Source of the DNA: Lachnospiraceae bacterium MA2020 | GTDB lineage: Bacteria; Bacillota; Clostridia; Lachnospirales; Lachnospiraceae | Direction: 5' to 3' | NCBI GenBank assembly: GCA_000746015.1 | Contig: JQKK01000011.1 | Span: forward strand, 62,001 to 126,000 | Length of the DNA stretch: 64,000 nt | Shown: positions 7,946 to 16,819 of the stretch, one piece after another | How positions within the stretch are numbered: position 1 is the first letter of the stretch | Layout: every line of letters begins with the position of its first letter | The notes under the pieces: model-generated | What the model was told of the DNA's origin: nothing | The model's input: the letters and a program-made list of their open reading frames with translations, nothing else | Databases searched by the model: none | Program-made: the position numbers and the translations under genes

Positions 7946-8493
7946 CACCTATCAATCCTTATCCAAAAATCATCCTCATACATTCTTCCCTGCGTCTTTT
8001 CAATTATCAAAAAAGGATCGTAAAATGGTAAATCCAATTCTCTAAGTGCCAGCTTCATATTATCTCTTTCTCGCGGAAAGCACCTTGACTCAAGGAATTC
8101 CTGATAATCCTTATAGCTTGGATGTTCATTAGCTCCAAACGCCCTATACATTATATTTCTTTGATAATTCTTAATCTTTACGTCCTGAATAAGCTCATCA
8201 ACATCTATAAGTGTACAGACCATATCTTTATACATGTAAAACAGACGAATAGGATATATTTTCTCAGGAATAGAGAATTCTTCCACTATTTCAGGATGTC
8301 GCTGTAAAATCTCTACTAGTAGCGGTGTCATTCCTGCTATTTCCTTTTCAGAAACCTCCCACCTTTCAACAGTTGGCTTGGATACTCCTATCCATTTCGC
8401 AAATTCTTTCTGTGTCATTTTTAGCTTTTGCCTAACTGCCTTGATCTCATCTTTACTTACAGATTTCCGCACTATACTATCCAAATACACCAT
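7945..8493 (-). CDS. HTH regulator with C-terminal partner domain (probable antitoxin)
   Basis: This 182-residue protein has an XRE/MqsA-type helix-turn-helix at about residues 15-50 (KLKMTQKEFAKWIGVSKPTV followed by ERWE). A second domain at about 80-182 holds FGANEHPSYKDYQEFLESRC, FPRERDNMKLAL and DPFLIIEKTQGRMYEDD. I recognise the second domain only as a conserved partner of small HipA-like kinases. Its place directly upstream of, and overlapping with, the kinase gene suggests an antitoxin or repressor that controls its own promoter. The start ATG at 8493 is preceded by a G-rich stretch but no well-spaced Shine-Dalgarno. Confidence 0.75.
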   Translation of the reverse strand: MVYLDSIVRKSVSKDEIKAVRQKLKMTQKEFAKWIGVSKPTVERWEVSEKEIAGMTPLLVEILQRHPEIVEEFSIPEKIYPIRLFYMYKDMVCTLIDVDELIQDVKIKNYQRNIMYRAFGANEHPSYKDYQEFLESRCFPRERDNMKLALRELDLPFYDPFLIIEKTQGRMYEDDFWIRIDR

Positions 8494-8547
8494 CCCCCAT
8501 CAACCTTTAACCATTATTTTGAGTGTTATATTTAATATTTTACCATC

Positions 8548-8576
8548 ATAATAATTGTTTTTCTAGAAATTCTCAA
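8548..8576 (-). promoter_or_regulatory. Promoter of the HTH/kinase pair with internal palindrome
   Basis: Read on the minus strand: TTGAGA (8571-8576), 17-bp spacer, TATTAT (8548-8553). The spacer holds the perfect palindrome TTTCTAGAAA (8560-8569), well placed for binding by the HTH protein to block RNA polymerase. Confidence 0.6.
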
Positions 8577-8590
8577 AAATTTAAGAAATT

Positions 8591-8626
8591 AAAAACAGCG
8601 TAGGAATCCATTCCTGCGCTGTTTTT
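8591..8626 (-). terminator. Terminator of the BspA-like surface protein gene
   Basis: A 16-bp stem with one wobble (8591-8606 with 8611-8626) and four-base loop; on the minus strand it ends in TTTTT. It closely resembles the terminator at 11571-11603. Confidence 0.85.
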
Positions 8627-8631
8627 CAAGA

Positions 8632-11391
8632 TTAAGCAATATTCACTTTAAACTTGTATTTCTTTCTTGAACCACACTTATCCCTTAAATCAGTTCCATT
8701 GAATACAGCATAGATTTGAGCACTTCCCTTATCTCCCAATATCTTCATATCACCTGTTTTGGCATCAACATAAACAACACTCGGTTTCGATGATATCCAT
8801 GTAGGCTTAAGGCTATTGCATGTAATATATTTTGCCGCATTCAAGCTTACACTATTTACTGCCATAACGCCAACCTGCTTACTAACAATCTGCGGCATTT
8901 CGACATTTAGTGTTATGCTTCCAAGCTCTGTTTTTGTATCCTTATTTATTGCCGTAATTTTTACTTTTCCAGACGCCTTCTTAAATGTAACTTTTCCTCT
9001 TCCATTCACTTTAGCAATATGTTTATCACTACTTCTAAACTTTACTCTATTAGAAGTTATGTTAAGATAATTTCTGATATTTACAGATGCCCCTGGAACA
9101 AAACATCTACTTACACTTACATCTGTTTGTGCATTTTTGTTATCCTGATCCTCCGTCGGAACGTTCTTTCGGCTATCATCGCTTTCATTATTTGAAGGTG
9201 TATCTGTCGGATTATCATCATGCGAATTATTATCCTCTGGTTTCTTCTCCGCTCCGCCTTTAGGTAATATTACAAAACTAGTCTCAATGTCTCCCTCGTA
9301 TTTTTCGCCTAAGAAAGTCACCTTTATTTTTGCAGTACCCGGCTCAATGTTATCGCTGCATTCAACATCATAATTTGAATCATCTATCTCTTCACCATTA
9401 GAGTCAATAACTTTTATTTCCGGTACTATTTTCTTACCAGTATACTTATATTCTGCCGCTTCAAGTTCTATCTTTGAAGGACCATATATTTCTGTCTCTT
9501 CCTCTTTTCCGCATCTTTCACATCTATAATAAATAGTTCCATTCTTGTATGTAGAAGCCTTGTCTATCTTATACGGTGTTGCTTCCTTTTCACAGATTAT
9601 ATCTGTGTAACTATCAAAACCTATATTTGCCAGACTAATGTCAACCCTACTCTTAAGAATGCTATTAACAGATGACATAAATCCATCAATTGTATCATCT
9701 ATGATAAATCTGTAGTCTTCATTATAAGAGCCGTTGTATTGGAAATCTTTAGCACTAGTAAATATGTCTGAAGTAAATCCAACTGTTTTTGCATACTCAT
9801 ATCTCTTATGGAAATTCGTATAATAATATGTTATTTCCGTTTTATTTTTAATCTCTAAGGGATCATAATCAAAAGAAACCTTGATTGTTCCGGTTGATCC
9901 CATATCATGCAAATATATAAATTCTAAATTATTCTCATATTCACTATATCTTATTAAAATATCAGTTTTGCTGGTTGAATTTTGGGATGTACTAAAAATA
10001 CACAGTTTTCCTTTGGAATATATGCCATTTTCTCTAAAATACTCTATTAGCTTTTCTACATCTTCTGCTTTATACTTATAAGAATACGGGCTGTCTTTAT
10101 CAACTTCAACCATACAATGATCTGACTCAATATCCCCGCCTTTTACATAGATGTCAGCGATACCTTCACCTACACAACTTACAATTCCATCACTGACTGT
10201 CGCCACCGACTCATTGCTTGATTTCCATATAATTTCATCCGGTATATAATCTTCTGGAATACAGTTGTACTTTAATCTAAACTTTCTATTTACATTTGAT
10301 CTATGCTCTTTCTCACTTATATCAATTCGCTTCTTCTGCCTAATCGTGATGCGGCAAATATCGCTAGCATTTCCAAAGCTTGCATAAACTTTGAAAGTTT
10401 TACCAGAATACTCTTTAGCTTCAACCGTTCCGTCATCGGCTACTTCTATATGCTTATTTGATCCTTCACCATATGCACTATCATCTGTTGACCATCTTAT
10501 TTTTTCTCTTGGAATATTAGAGGAAACTTGAAGTGTGGTTTTTGAACCTTCTTCAACCTCGATTTCATCATTCTCAAAAGAAATATGTGGAACATAAAGC
10601 TTAGTGATTTCAGAAGGAAATATCCTATAAAGATTTTCATCCTCGTCATAGAATTCCGGGTTATCACTCCAATTAGGCGAAATTTCAATTGTATTGCGAA
10701 TATTTGAAGGTGTTTTTATCCATTCAAGACAATCACAACCAAAAAAAATATTATCTGCTTCTATAACATTTTCAAAATTAAGACCGCTTAAATCAACATT
10801 TTTGAGTTCTTTGCAGCCATTAAACATTTTGATTATATCGGTAACCTCTGAAGTATCAAGATCTCCGAAATCAACGCTTTTAAGCGAAGTGAAATCTTCA
10901 AAAATATTTCTCAAAGTATTAGTACTTATACCATTCTTAAATGTTACATTCTCTATTTCAGATTTATCTACACCAGAAGGAACTATATTACTTACCCACT
11001 TATAAGTGTAATAGTAATAATAATAACCAGTACGCTCTCTTTCCTCCTTAGATCCCTCCATTACGCCATTGCCACTTGGACTATAAATTGTAAGTGTCTT
11101 ATTATCATCATCATAGCTTGAGATAACAGAGCCATCCCCACTGACAGAAATATCCTTTTCCAAGTGGCTTTCATCATCAAATGTAGATTTTACAAGCGAC
11201 GCTTCAATCATACTCTTCTTAGAGTTTACGCTGTCACTATTCATAATCTCATCAATAGAATCATCTGCAATTTCAAAATCACTAATTGATTTTTCCTCTG
11301 CATAAGCATATGTTCCCACAAACATATTACTTACTGCCAGTGTCACTGTCAAAAATACAGCAACTCTGGACTTAAAATTTCTTTTTCTCAT
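8632..11391 (-). CDS. Secreted BspA-like protein with Ig-like domains
   Basis: This 919-residue protein starts with a signal peptide (RKRNFKSRVAVFLTVTLAVS and cleavage near AYAEE). Residues of about 150-220 contain DUF285/BspA-type leucine-rich repeats (LKSVDFGDLDTSEVTDIIKM, then MFNGCKELKNVDLSGLNF). Two or three BIG2-like Ig domains follow (for example WKSSNESVATVSDGIVSCVG). Near residue 640 is a CERCGKEEE pair motif, then a domain with YKYTGKKIVPEIKVIDSNGE, an acidic Asp/Asn/Ser linker at about 735-775, and further Ig-like modules. No LPXTG anchor, lipobox or C-terminal hydrophobic tail is seen, so attachment is unclear. Such proteins are usually adhesins or host/plant-surface binders. GGAG lies upstream of the ATG. 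Confidence 0.75.
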   Translation of the reverse strand: MRKRNFKSRVAVFLTVTLAVSNMFVGTYAYAEEKSISDFEIADDSIDEIMNSDSVNSKKSMIEASLVKSTFDDESHLEKDISVSGDGSVISSYDDDNKTLTIYSPSGNGVMEGSKEERERTGYYYYYYTYKWVSNIVPSGVDKSEIENVTFKNGISTNTLRNIFEDFTSLKSVDFGDLDTSEVTDIIKMFNGCKELKNVDLSGLNFENVIEADNIFFGCDCLEWIKTPSNIRNTIEISPNWSDNPEFYDEDENLYRIFPSEITKLYVPHISFENDEIEVEEGSKTTLQVSSNIPREKIRWSTDDSAYGEGSNKHIEVADDGTVEAKEYSGKTFKVYASFGNASDICRITIRQKKRIDISEKEHRSNVNRKFRLKYNCIPEDYIPDEIIWKSSNESVATVSDGIVSCVGEGIADIYVKGGDIESDHCMVEVDKDSPYSYKYKAEDVEKLIEYFRENGIYSKGKLCIFSTSQNSTSKTDILIRYSEYENNLEFIYLHDMGSTGTIKVSFDYDPLEIKNKTEITYYYTNFHKRYEYAKTVGFTSDIFTSAKDFQYNGSYNEDYRFIIDDTIDGFMSSVNSILKSRVDISLANIGFDSYTDIICEKEATPYKIDKASTYKNGTIYYRCERCGKEEETEIYGPSKIELEAAEYKYTGKKIVPEIKVIDSNGEEIDDSNYDVECSDNIEPGTAKIKVTFLGEKYEGDIETSFVILPKGGAEKKPEDNNSHDDNPTDTPSNNESDDSRKNVPTEDQDNKNAQTDVSVSRCFVPGASVNIRNYLNITSNRVKFRSSDKHIAKVNGRGKVTFKKASGKVKITAINKDTKTELGSITLNVEMPQIVSKQVGVMAVNSVSLNAAKYITCNSLKPTWISSKPSVVYVDAKTGDMKILGDKGSAQIYAVFNGTDLRDKCGSRKKYKFKVNIA

Positions 11392-11441
11392 TTCCCAACG
11401 CTCCTTTTTTCATAACCATGACTTATAAAGCCACATGTATT

Positions 11442-11470
11442 ATTGTATATCCCTACTTGTAAATTGTCCA
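11442..11470 (-). promoter_or_regulatory. Promoter of the BspA-like surface protein gene
   Basis: On the minus strand TGGACA (11465-11470), 17-bp spacer and TACAAT (11442-11447), ending about 50 bp before the start codon. Confidence 0.6.
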
Positions 11471-11570
11471 TATTTCAATACATTTCTTCATGCGCTATCG
11501 AAACTTTTAGTTTTGCATAAATGTGTTAAATATAGAAATGTCTGTAATAACCCTGCTATAAAAATAACCA

Positions 11571-11603
11571 AAAACAGCGCAAGAAACATTCTTACGCTGT
11601 TTT
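11571..11603 (-). terminator. Terminator of the GH127/ABC operon
   Basis: A 15-bp stem with one wobble (11571-11585 with 11589-11603); minus-strand transcripts end in TTTT. The arm sequence AAAACAGCGCAAGAA is nearly the same as that of the terminator at 8591-8626. Confidence 0.8.
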
Positions 11604-11621
11604 CAATCATATCTTATGTAA

Positions 11622-13574
11622 TTACAGTCTTTCTTTCATCCAGACTAACATTTCTTTATTTTTTTCACGATTTCCCCAATAGCAATAAGGTATAGCGGTC
11701 AGGCTGACAGGCACGAGCTGATTTTGTCTTTGGCCATATAGAGTGTGGATGTCCCAGTCATTTTCTGAAAGCTTATAGCCATTGAAAGAAAGCTTGCAGC
11801 TTCCGCCTAAAAGTGATGCATCGTAGTATTCTTTTATGCTCTGGCTGCTGTCGACAAATATGGCTGACAGATTATTTCCATTGTCAGTTTCCTCAAGGCA
11901 GTAGACCAGAGGTCCTTTTACGAGTGCAGTCTTACCGGAGTCAGCACGTACCTTTGGGTTGGAATGGACGAAAATTGCCGGCATATCAAAGGTGACAGAC
12001 AGCTCGGCAGCGGTATCTTCGATAGCGAGGATATAATAGCCGTCGACTATTTTGCCGGATGCTTCTTTACCGCCACACTTTATATCAAAGTTCTTTGCGT
12101 ATGCGGGTATCCTGAGGGCTATCTTATAGCCTGCCTCGTATTTGGCAGCCAAAGATATACGGGCTTTACCATTCCATGGAGCTTCGCTGTCTATTGTAAG
12201 TGTTGCATCATGACCATTAAGGCATAATGAAGTTTCGCTTGATACGTACATGTTTATATATACGGTATCTTCGTCGGCAGATAAGACATACTGTCCAAGG
12301 GAAGCTAAGGTTCTCGCGATATTTGGCGGACAGCATGCACAGCCAAACCACTTCTGACGCTCGCTTTTTACATGTCCTCTCGAGGTGTGATCTACGCAGG
12401 CATCAGGCCATGTTTCCAGTGGGTTTACATAAAAGAATGATTTGCCATCCATAGCGATGCCTGCGAGTACCGTATTGTAAAGCGCTCTTTCTACCTCATC
12501 GAAATATGCGGCATTGTGAGTCAGTTCGCCCATACGTTTGCCAAACATGGCAAGGGCTATAGATGCGCATGACTCAGAGTAATTACAGTCATTTGGAAGG
12601 TCATAGTCTGTAGTGAATCTTTCGAGCCAGCCGGAAGACCCGATTCCGCCAGTGATATACATGCGGCGGTGAACCATGTCATCCCATAGCGTCTCGCATG
12701 CTTCAAGGAGTTCTTTATCATTATATTCGGCAGCAATATCTGCCATTGCGCTGTAAAGATAAGCTGCGCGTACAGCGTGTCCTTCTGCGGTGGTCTGCTC
12801 ACGTACACTTTTGTGAGACTGGCTGTAGCTTGGATCATAGTCAGAAAACTCCGGGAATATACGGATATAGTCCTTTTGTTTTTCTTCCCAGAGGAAATAA
12901 TTATCACCGACACCCCTTATATCGATAAAGTACTTAGCGAGCTCGAGGTACTTTTTCTCACCGGTGGTTCGATAGAGCTTTACAAGACCTACCTCGACTT
13001 CCGGGTGCCCGGGATACCCATGGCACTGATCCTCTCCGGTACCAAAGGTCTTGCATAGAAGGTCTGCGAGGCGGCACGCAACATCAAGGATCTTTTTCTT
13101 GCCGGTAGCTTCATAGTAAGCGACAGCAGCTTCCATTAAGTGTCCTGCGGTGTATAGTTCGTGGCCTTCACAGAGGTTTTTCCATCTTTTATCCGGGCAG
13201 TTGATGATGAAATATGTATCGATATATCCATCGTCCTGTTGAGCCTTTGCAATAAGGTCAATAGCTTCATCTGCAATCTTTTCGATCATCTCATCATGCC
13301 CATACGCTGATATATAGAATCCTACAGACTCGAGCCACTTGGTGAGATCGGTATCCTGAAATACGGCTCCCTGAAACTTTCCAGTTGAAAGTCCGGCAGC
13401 TATCTTAAAGTTTTCTATGCAGTGACTTGTTTCTACATCCTCCAGGCGATCATTAAGCACATCCCACTGATAGGGAATTATGACTTTGCCTACCAGATCG
13501 CGATACTTATTCCAAAACTTATCATTGATCTTGATATCACTTATGGGTATTGATGAGTTAGCCTTGAATTTCAT
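11622..13574 (-). CDS. GH127 beta-L-arabinofuranosidase-type glycoside hydrolase
   Basis: This 650-residue enzyme belongs to glycoside hydrolase family 127 (formerly DUF1680), which releases terminal beta-L-arabinofuranose from arabinosides such as those on hydroxyproline-rich plant glycoproteins. The zinc/cysteine site of the characterised Bifidobacterium enzyme is intact: ESC at about residues 333-335 (metal Glu and Cys) and CACCPPN at about 411-417 (catalytic nucleophile and metal Cys). The (alpha/alpha)6 barrel spans about 25-430, with beta-sandwich domains after it. No signal peptide is present, so it acts on imported oligosaccharides. It is the last gene of the ABC importer operon, 21 bp after the permease. 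Exact specificity is inferred. Confidence 0.9.
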   Translation of the reverse strand: MKFKANSSIPISDIKINDKFWNKYRDLVGKVIIPYQWDVLNDRLEDVETSHCIENFKIAAGLSTGKFQGAVFQDTDLTKWLESVGFYISAYGHDEMIEKIADEAIDLIAKAQQDDGYIDTYFIINCPDKRWKNLCEGHELYTAGHLMEAAVAYYEATGKKKILDVACRLADLLCKTFGTGEDQCHGYPGHPEVEVGLVKLYRTTGEKKYLELAKYFIDIRGVGDNYFLWEEKQKDYIRIFPEFSDYDPSYSQSHKSVREQTTAEGHAVRAAYLYSAMADIAAEYNDKELLEACETLWDDMVHRRMYITGGIGSSGWLERFTTDYDLPNDCNYSESCASIALAMFGKRMGELTHNAAYFDEVERALYNTVLAGIAMDGKSFFYVNPLETWPDACVDHTSRGHVKSERQKWFGCACCPPNIARTLASLGQYVLSADEDTVYINMYVSSETSLCLNGHDATLTIDSEAPWNGKARISLAAKYEAGYKIALRIPAYAKNFDIKCGGKEASGKIVDGYYILAIEDTAAELSVTFDMPAIFVHSNPKVRADSGKTALVKGPLVYCLEETDNGNNLSAIFVDSSQSIKEYYDASLLGGSCKLSFNGYKLSENDWDIHTLYGQRQNQLVPVSLTAIPYCYWGNREKNKEMLVWMKERL

Positions 13575-13595
13575 TTTGCTCTCCTTGTGAATTTT

Positions 13596-14429
13596 TTATG
13601 CTTTTACAGCACCGTTTGTAAGTCCGCTGACTATGTAGCGCTGCATAAATATGAATATCAGTACTATAGGGAAGATTGCGACAATGCCAAATGCCATTGT
13701 TGCGTTCCAAAGTGTCTGATACTGTTGAACATAGTTATAGATATTTGAGGTGATAGGTCTTTTGTTTGGGTCTGTGATAAAGGTGATGCCATATATCAGG
13801 TCGCCCCATGCATATACAAAAGAGAAAACTGCTGCGACGATAACACCGGGCTTGGCAATCGGAAGCATTACCTTAAAGAATGAGGTAAATGGACTGCATC
13901 CGTCTATTGCGGCCGCCTCATCAAGCTCCTTCGGTATGGAAAGGAAATAAGTCCTTAGGATGATGATAGAGAAAGGAATGCCTAGCGTAGCATCTGCGAT
14001 TATAGGAGCAAGATAGCTGTTGAGCAGTCCAAGCTTTGAAAACATGATATAAAGAGGAGTTAGTATAAGTGTCGCCGGAAGCATCTGCATCATAAGGAAA
14101 AACAGTATAAGCAGCTTTTTCGAACCAAATCTGAATCTTGCAAGACCGTAGGATGCCGGTATGGAAAGTGCTGTGGATATGGCAGTAGCACTTGTAGCGA
14201 TTATAAAGCTGTTTTTAAATCCCTGCAATGTAGAACTTGAGCTGTTGAACTGACCTATGAAAGCCTCAAAGGTCAAGTTTCTCGGCCAAAGAGGGGTAGG
14301 CACTTCAAATATTTCTACCTGAGTTTTGAGTGCGGTTACTACCATCCAGTAAAGCGGAAACAGCAGGACGAGGAAGATAATGAGTCCAAAGAAAAAGCTT
14401 ATGGAATTTTCACGACGTTCTTTTTTCAT
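13596..14429 (-). CDS. Carbohydrate ABC transporter permease, MalG type
   Basis: This 277-residue membrane protein of the CUT1 importer class has about six transmembrane segments (the first is FFFGLIIFLVLLFPLYWMVV). The cytoplasmic EAA loop reads ELDEAAAIDGCSPFTSFFKV and docks a sugar ATPase. No ATPase gene lies in this locus; CUT1 importers in Firmicutes commonly share a distant MsmK/MalK-type ATPase. One base separates it from the partner permease gene, and GH127 follows. Confidence 0.92.
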   Translation of the reverse strand: MKKERRENSISFFFGLIIFLVLLFPLYWMVVTALKTQVEIFEVPTPLWPRNLTFEAFIGQFNSSSSTLQGFKNSFIIATSATAISTALSIPASYGLARFRFGSKKLLILFFLMMQMLPATLILTPLYIMFSKLGLLNSYLAPIIADATLGIPFSIIILRTYFLSIPKELDEAAAIDGCSPFTSFFKVMLPIAKPGVIVAAVFSFVYAWGDLIYGITFITDPNKRPITSNIYNYVQQYQTLWNATMAFGIVAIFPIVLIFIFMQRYIVSGLTNGAVKA

Positions 14430-14430
14430 C

Positions 14431-15402
14431 TCACATTACCTCCTCTTCGGCGTTGATAAGCTTAATATAGAACATGCCGACAATAAAAAGTATAAGGAAC
14501 AGGATATTGGCGGAGGCAGCACCTTTGCTAAATTCAAACTGCTCAAAGGAGAGCTTGTAGGCATAGGTGGAAGCCAGCTCTGTTGCATTTATAGGACCAC
14601 CCTTTGTCATAACCCATACGAGGTCAAACACCTTGAAGGTATAGACAAATCCGAGTGTAAGCACTGACATGATAGCAGGCTTTATGACAGGGATAGTTAT
14701 CTGAAATAGCGTCTGGATCTTGTTGGCTCCGTCTATCTTGGCGCTTTCGTATATGTCAGCAGGGACTGTAGTAAGTCCTGTGAGCAGGAGCATCATGTTG
14801 AAAGGGATGCCGATCCAGATATTTGCTACTACGATAGCAACCATTGCAGAGGGACCATTCAGGAGCCAGTCAATAGGAGCGTTGATGATATGCAGTGACA
14901 TGAGCAGCTGATTGGCGATACCTCCTGAGCTGGCAAAAATGAATTTAAATAATAATCCGGCAACGGTGACAGGCAGGAGCCAGGATATCATTGTGGCACC
15001 TCTAAAAAATGATGATCCATGAAACTTTTTGCTGAAAAGAAGAGCAAGAGCAAAGCCTATTAAAAATTGGAAAAATATGGATGCAACTGTAAAGGTGAGA
15101 GTATTGAGTATAGCCCTGACCATTACAGAGTTAGCATCAGTAAATAGCTCGACGTAATTTTGGATACCGATTATATCCTGTGCTTCGGGGCGGGAAAAAT
15201 TAAAAACATTAACGTTTTTGATACTTAGTATAAAGTTTGAAAGTGTCGGATACCCGACGAATATCATCATATATATAAGGGCAGGTACAGAGAAAAGAAA
15301 TCCCATCTTGCCTTGACTTGTGAGCTTTTTTTTATGAGATATATGAAACTTTTTGGGCTTGGCGTGTGCTGACGAGTTTTCCAAAGTTAATTCCTTTAAC
15401 AT
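14431..15402 (-). CDS. Carbohydrate ABC transporter permease, MalF type
   Basis: This 323-residue protein is the partner permease. It has a cytoplasmic basic N terminus, about six transmembrane segments starting at FLFSVPALIYMMIFVGYPTL, and the EAA loop DIYESAKIDGANKIQTLFQI. Together with the MalG-type protein it forms the channel for sugars delivered by the binding protein encoded just upstream. A terminator-like hairpin in the gap before it probably lowers its expression relative to the binding protein. Confidence 0.92.
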   Translation of the reverse strand: MLKELTLENSSAHAKPKKFHISHKKKLTSQGKMGFLFSVPALIYMMIFVGYPTLSNFILSIKNVNVFNFSRPEAQDIIGIQNYVELFTDANSVMVRAILNTLTFTVASIFFQFLIGFALALLFSKKFHGSSFFRGATMISWLLPVTVAGLLFKFIFASSGGIANQLLMSLHIINAPIDWLLNGPSAMVAIVVANIWIGIPFNMMLLLTGLTTVPADIYESAKIDGANKIQTLFQITIPVIKPAIMSVLTLGFVYTFKVFDLVWVMTKGGPINATELASTYAYKLSFEQFEFSKGAASANILFLILFIVGMFYIKLINAEEEVM

Positions 15403-15419
15403 ACGTAAATCACCTCTCT

Positions 15420-15448
15420 AAAAAAGGGGGAAGATGATCATCTTCCCC
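15420..15448 (-). terminator. Attenuating hairpin between binding protein and permeases
   Basis: A perfect 11+11 bp palindrome at 15427-15448 is followed on the minus strand by six T (15420-15425). It lies inside the operon and should let only part of the transcripts continue, keeping the binding protein in excess. Confidence 0.75.
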
Positions 15449-15461
15449 TATATGAAACAGA

Positions 15462-16763
15462 TTATTTAACTGCATCTACAGCTGCCTGTGTATCCTTTGC
15501 AGCCTGCTCAGGTGTCTTTGAAAGTGTGAGCACTTCCTGGAAGCCTGTCTGGATAGCATTTGAATATGATGGCCAGATTGCTGAAGGACCACGTGGGATA
15601 GAAGTATCAAGCTGTGTGATAAACTCAGACATGATAGGATCCTCTGTCCAGTAAGTATCCTTTGCAGCTTCTGTCTTTGGAGGGAATGAACCATACTGCT
15701 TCATTGCTGTAACCATAACATCTGTCTGGTTGTAGTACTCAAGGAATGCCTTTGCGCCATCCATATTGTCCTTCTTTACAGCACCCATGTTTTCACCGCC
15801 GAGGATGGAAGTAGCCTGTCCGCTTGAGGCATCTTTCTTTGGAAGGACGGTTACACCATAATTAAGATCTGCCGCATTTTCTGCGATACCAGGTACCTGC
15901 CAGGGACCATTCTGCATCATTGCGAGGTTTCCTGCCATCCAGTTGTAGCATACGTCAGACTGTGCCCAGTTTACGCACTCCTTAGACCATGAACCATCCT
16001 TTATCATATCCTGCATAAGCTCATAAGCTGCCTGACCATCGGTGATATCTGTGTATGAGCCGCCTGCTGTGTAGAGCCACTGCAAGCACTGGAAAGTTCC
16101 CTCATCTGTGCCGATCGCTGCGTTACCAAAGCCTGTAACACCGTAGTCGGTGAGCTTCTTTGCCTTCTCGTGGAATTCTTCCCAGGTTGTGTTTTCATCA
16201 GGGTACGAAACTCCTGCAGCGTCAAGGATATCCTTGTTATAGAAGAGTGCTGTACAGTTTGTAGCAAATGGAAGACCGTAGTGCTTGCCGTCCATCATTG
16301 TTGAATTCATAGGACCTTCGATATATTCTGACCAGTCAATATTGGCATCGGAGATATCTCCAAAGAGTCCCATTGCGATGAAAGAAGCCATATCACAGCC
16401 ATCGAGGATGACTACATCGGGGAGCTCGCCGGATGCGATACCGAGTGTGAGCTGCTTTTCATAGTCTGCAAAAGGAACATAAGAGTGAGTTGCAGTATAT
16501 TTATCCTGAGAGCTGTTGAAGCCGCTCAGAAGTGTGTCCATCATTTTCTTTTGGGCATCGGTTTCAAAATAATCCCAGATAACTACTTCCTGACGACCGG
16601 CAGGCACTGATTCCCCAAGCACTGCAGACGTAGAAGCTGCTTCAGAATTGTTTGCAGCAGGTGATGCACCTGCGGAAGCTGTGCTACCGGAACCGCATCC
16701 TGCGAGCAGAGATGTGGCAATAGCTAACGTTGTGAAAATTGACATAGCCTTTTTCAGTTTCAT
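15462..16763 (-). CDS. Sugar-binding lipoprotein of CUT1 ABC importer
   Basis: This 433-residue extracytoplasmic binding protein has a lipoprotein signal with lipobox LLAGCGSG (Cys about 23) and a Ser/Ala/Glu-rich linker to about residue 50. A family 1 solute-binding fold follows (VVIWDYFETDAQKKMMDTLL, then SGFNSSQDKY, and DGKHYGLPFATNCTALFYN). It delivers substrate to the MalF/MalG-type permeases. With a GH127 enzyme in the operon, a beta-L-arabinooligosaccharide is the likely ligand. It is a paralogue of the binding protein encoded upstream at 16884-18092. Confidence 0.92.
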   Translation of the reverse strand: MKLKKAMSIFTTLAIATSLLAGCGSGSTASAGASPAANNSEAASTSAVLGESVPAGRQEVVIWDYFETDAQKKMMDTLLSGFNSSQDKYTATHSYVPFADYEKQLTLGIASGELPDVVILDGCDMASFIAMGLFGDISDANIDWSEYIEGPMNSTMMDGKHYGLPFATNCTALFYNKDILDAAGVSYPDENTTWEEFHEKAKKLTDYGVTGFGNAAIGTDEGTFQCLQWLYTAGGSYTDITDGQAAYELMQDMIKDGSWSKECVNWAQSDVCYNWMAGNLAMMQNGPWQVPGIAENAADLNYGVTVLPKKDASSGQATSILGGENMGAVKKDNMDGAKAFLEYYNQTDVMVTAMKQYGSFPPKTEAAKDTYWTEDPIMSEFITQLDTSIPRGPSAIWPSYSNAIQTGFQEVLTLSKTPEQAAKDTQAAVDAVK

Positions 16764-16819
16764 TGAAATACCTCCCTAATAATACCGATTTGGGATAAAT
16801 CCCATTCCTTATATTAGGT

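Noticed and set aside
7105-11603. Insertion sequence or integrative element
   Set aside because: No transposase, integrase or target duplication is visible; only base composition and repeated hairpins hint at transfer.
15420-15448. Operon end between binding protein and permeases
   Set aside because: The hairpin is a good terminator, but gene order and spacing fit one operon with partial read-through.
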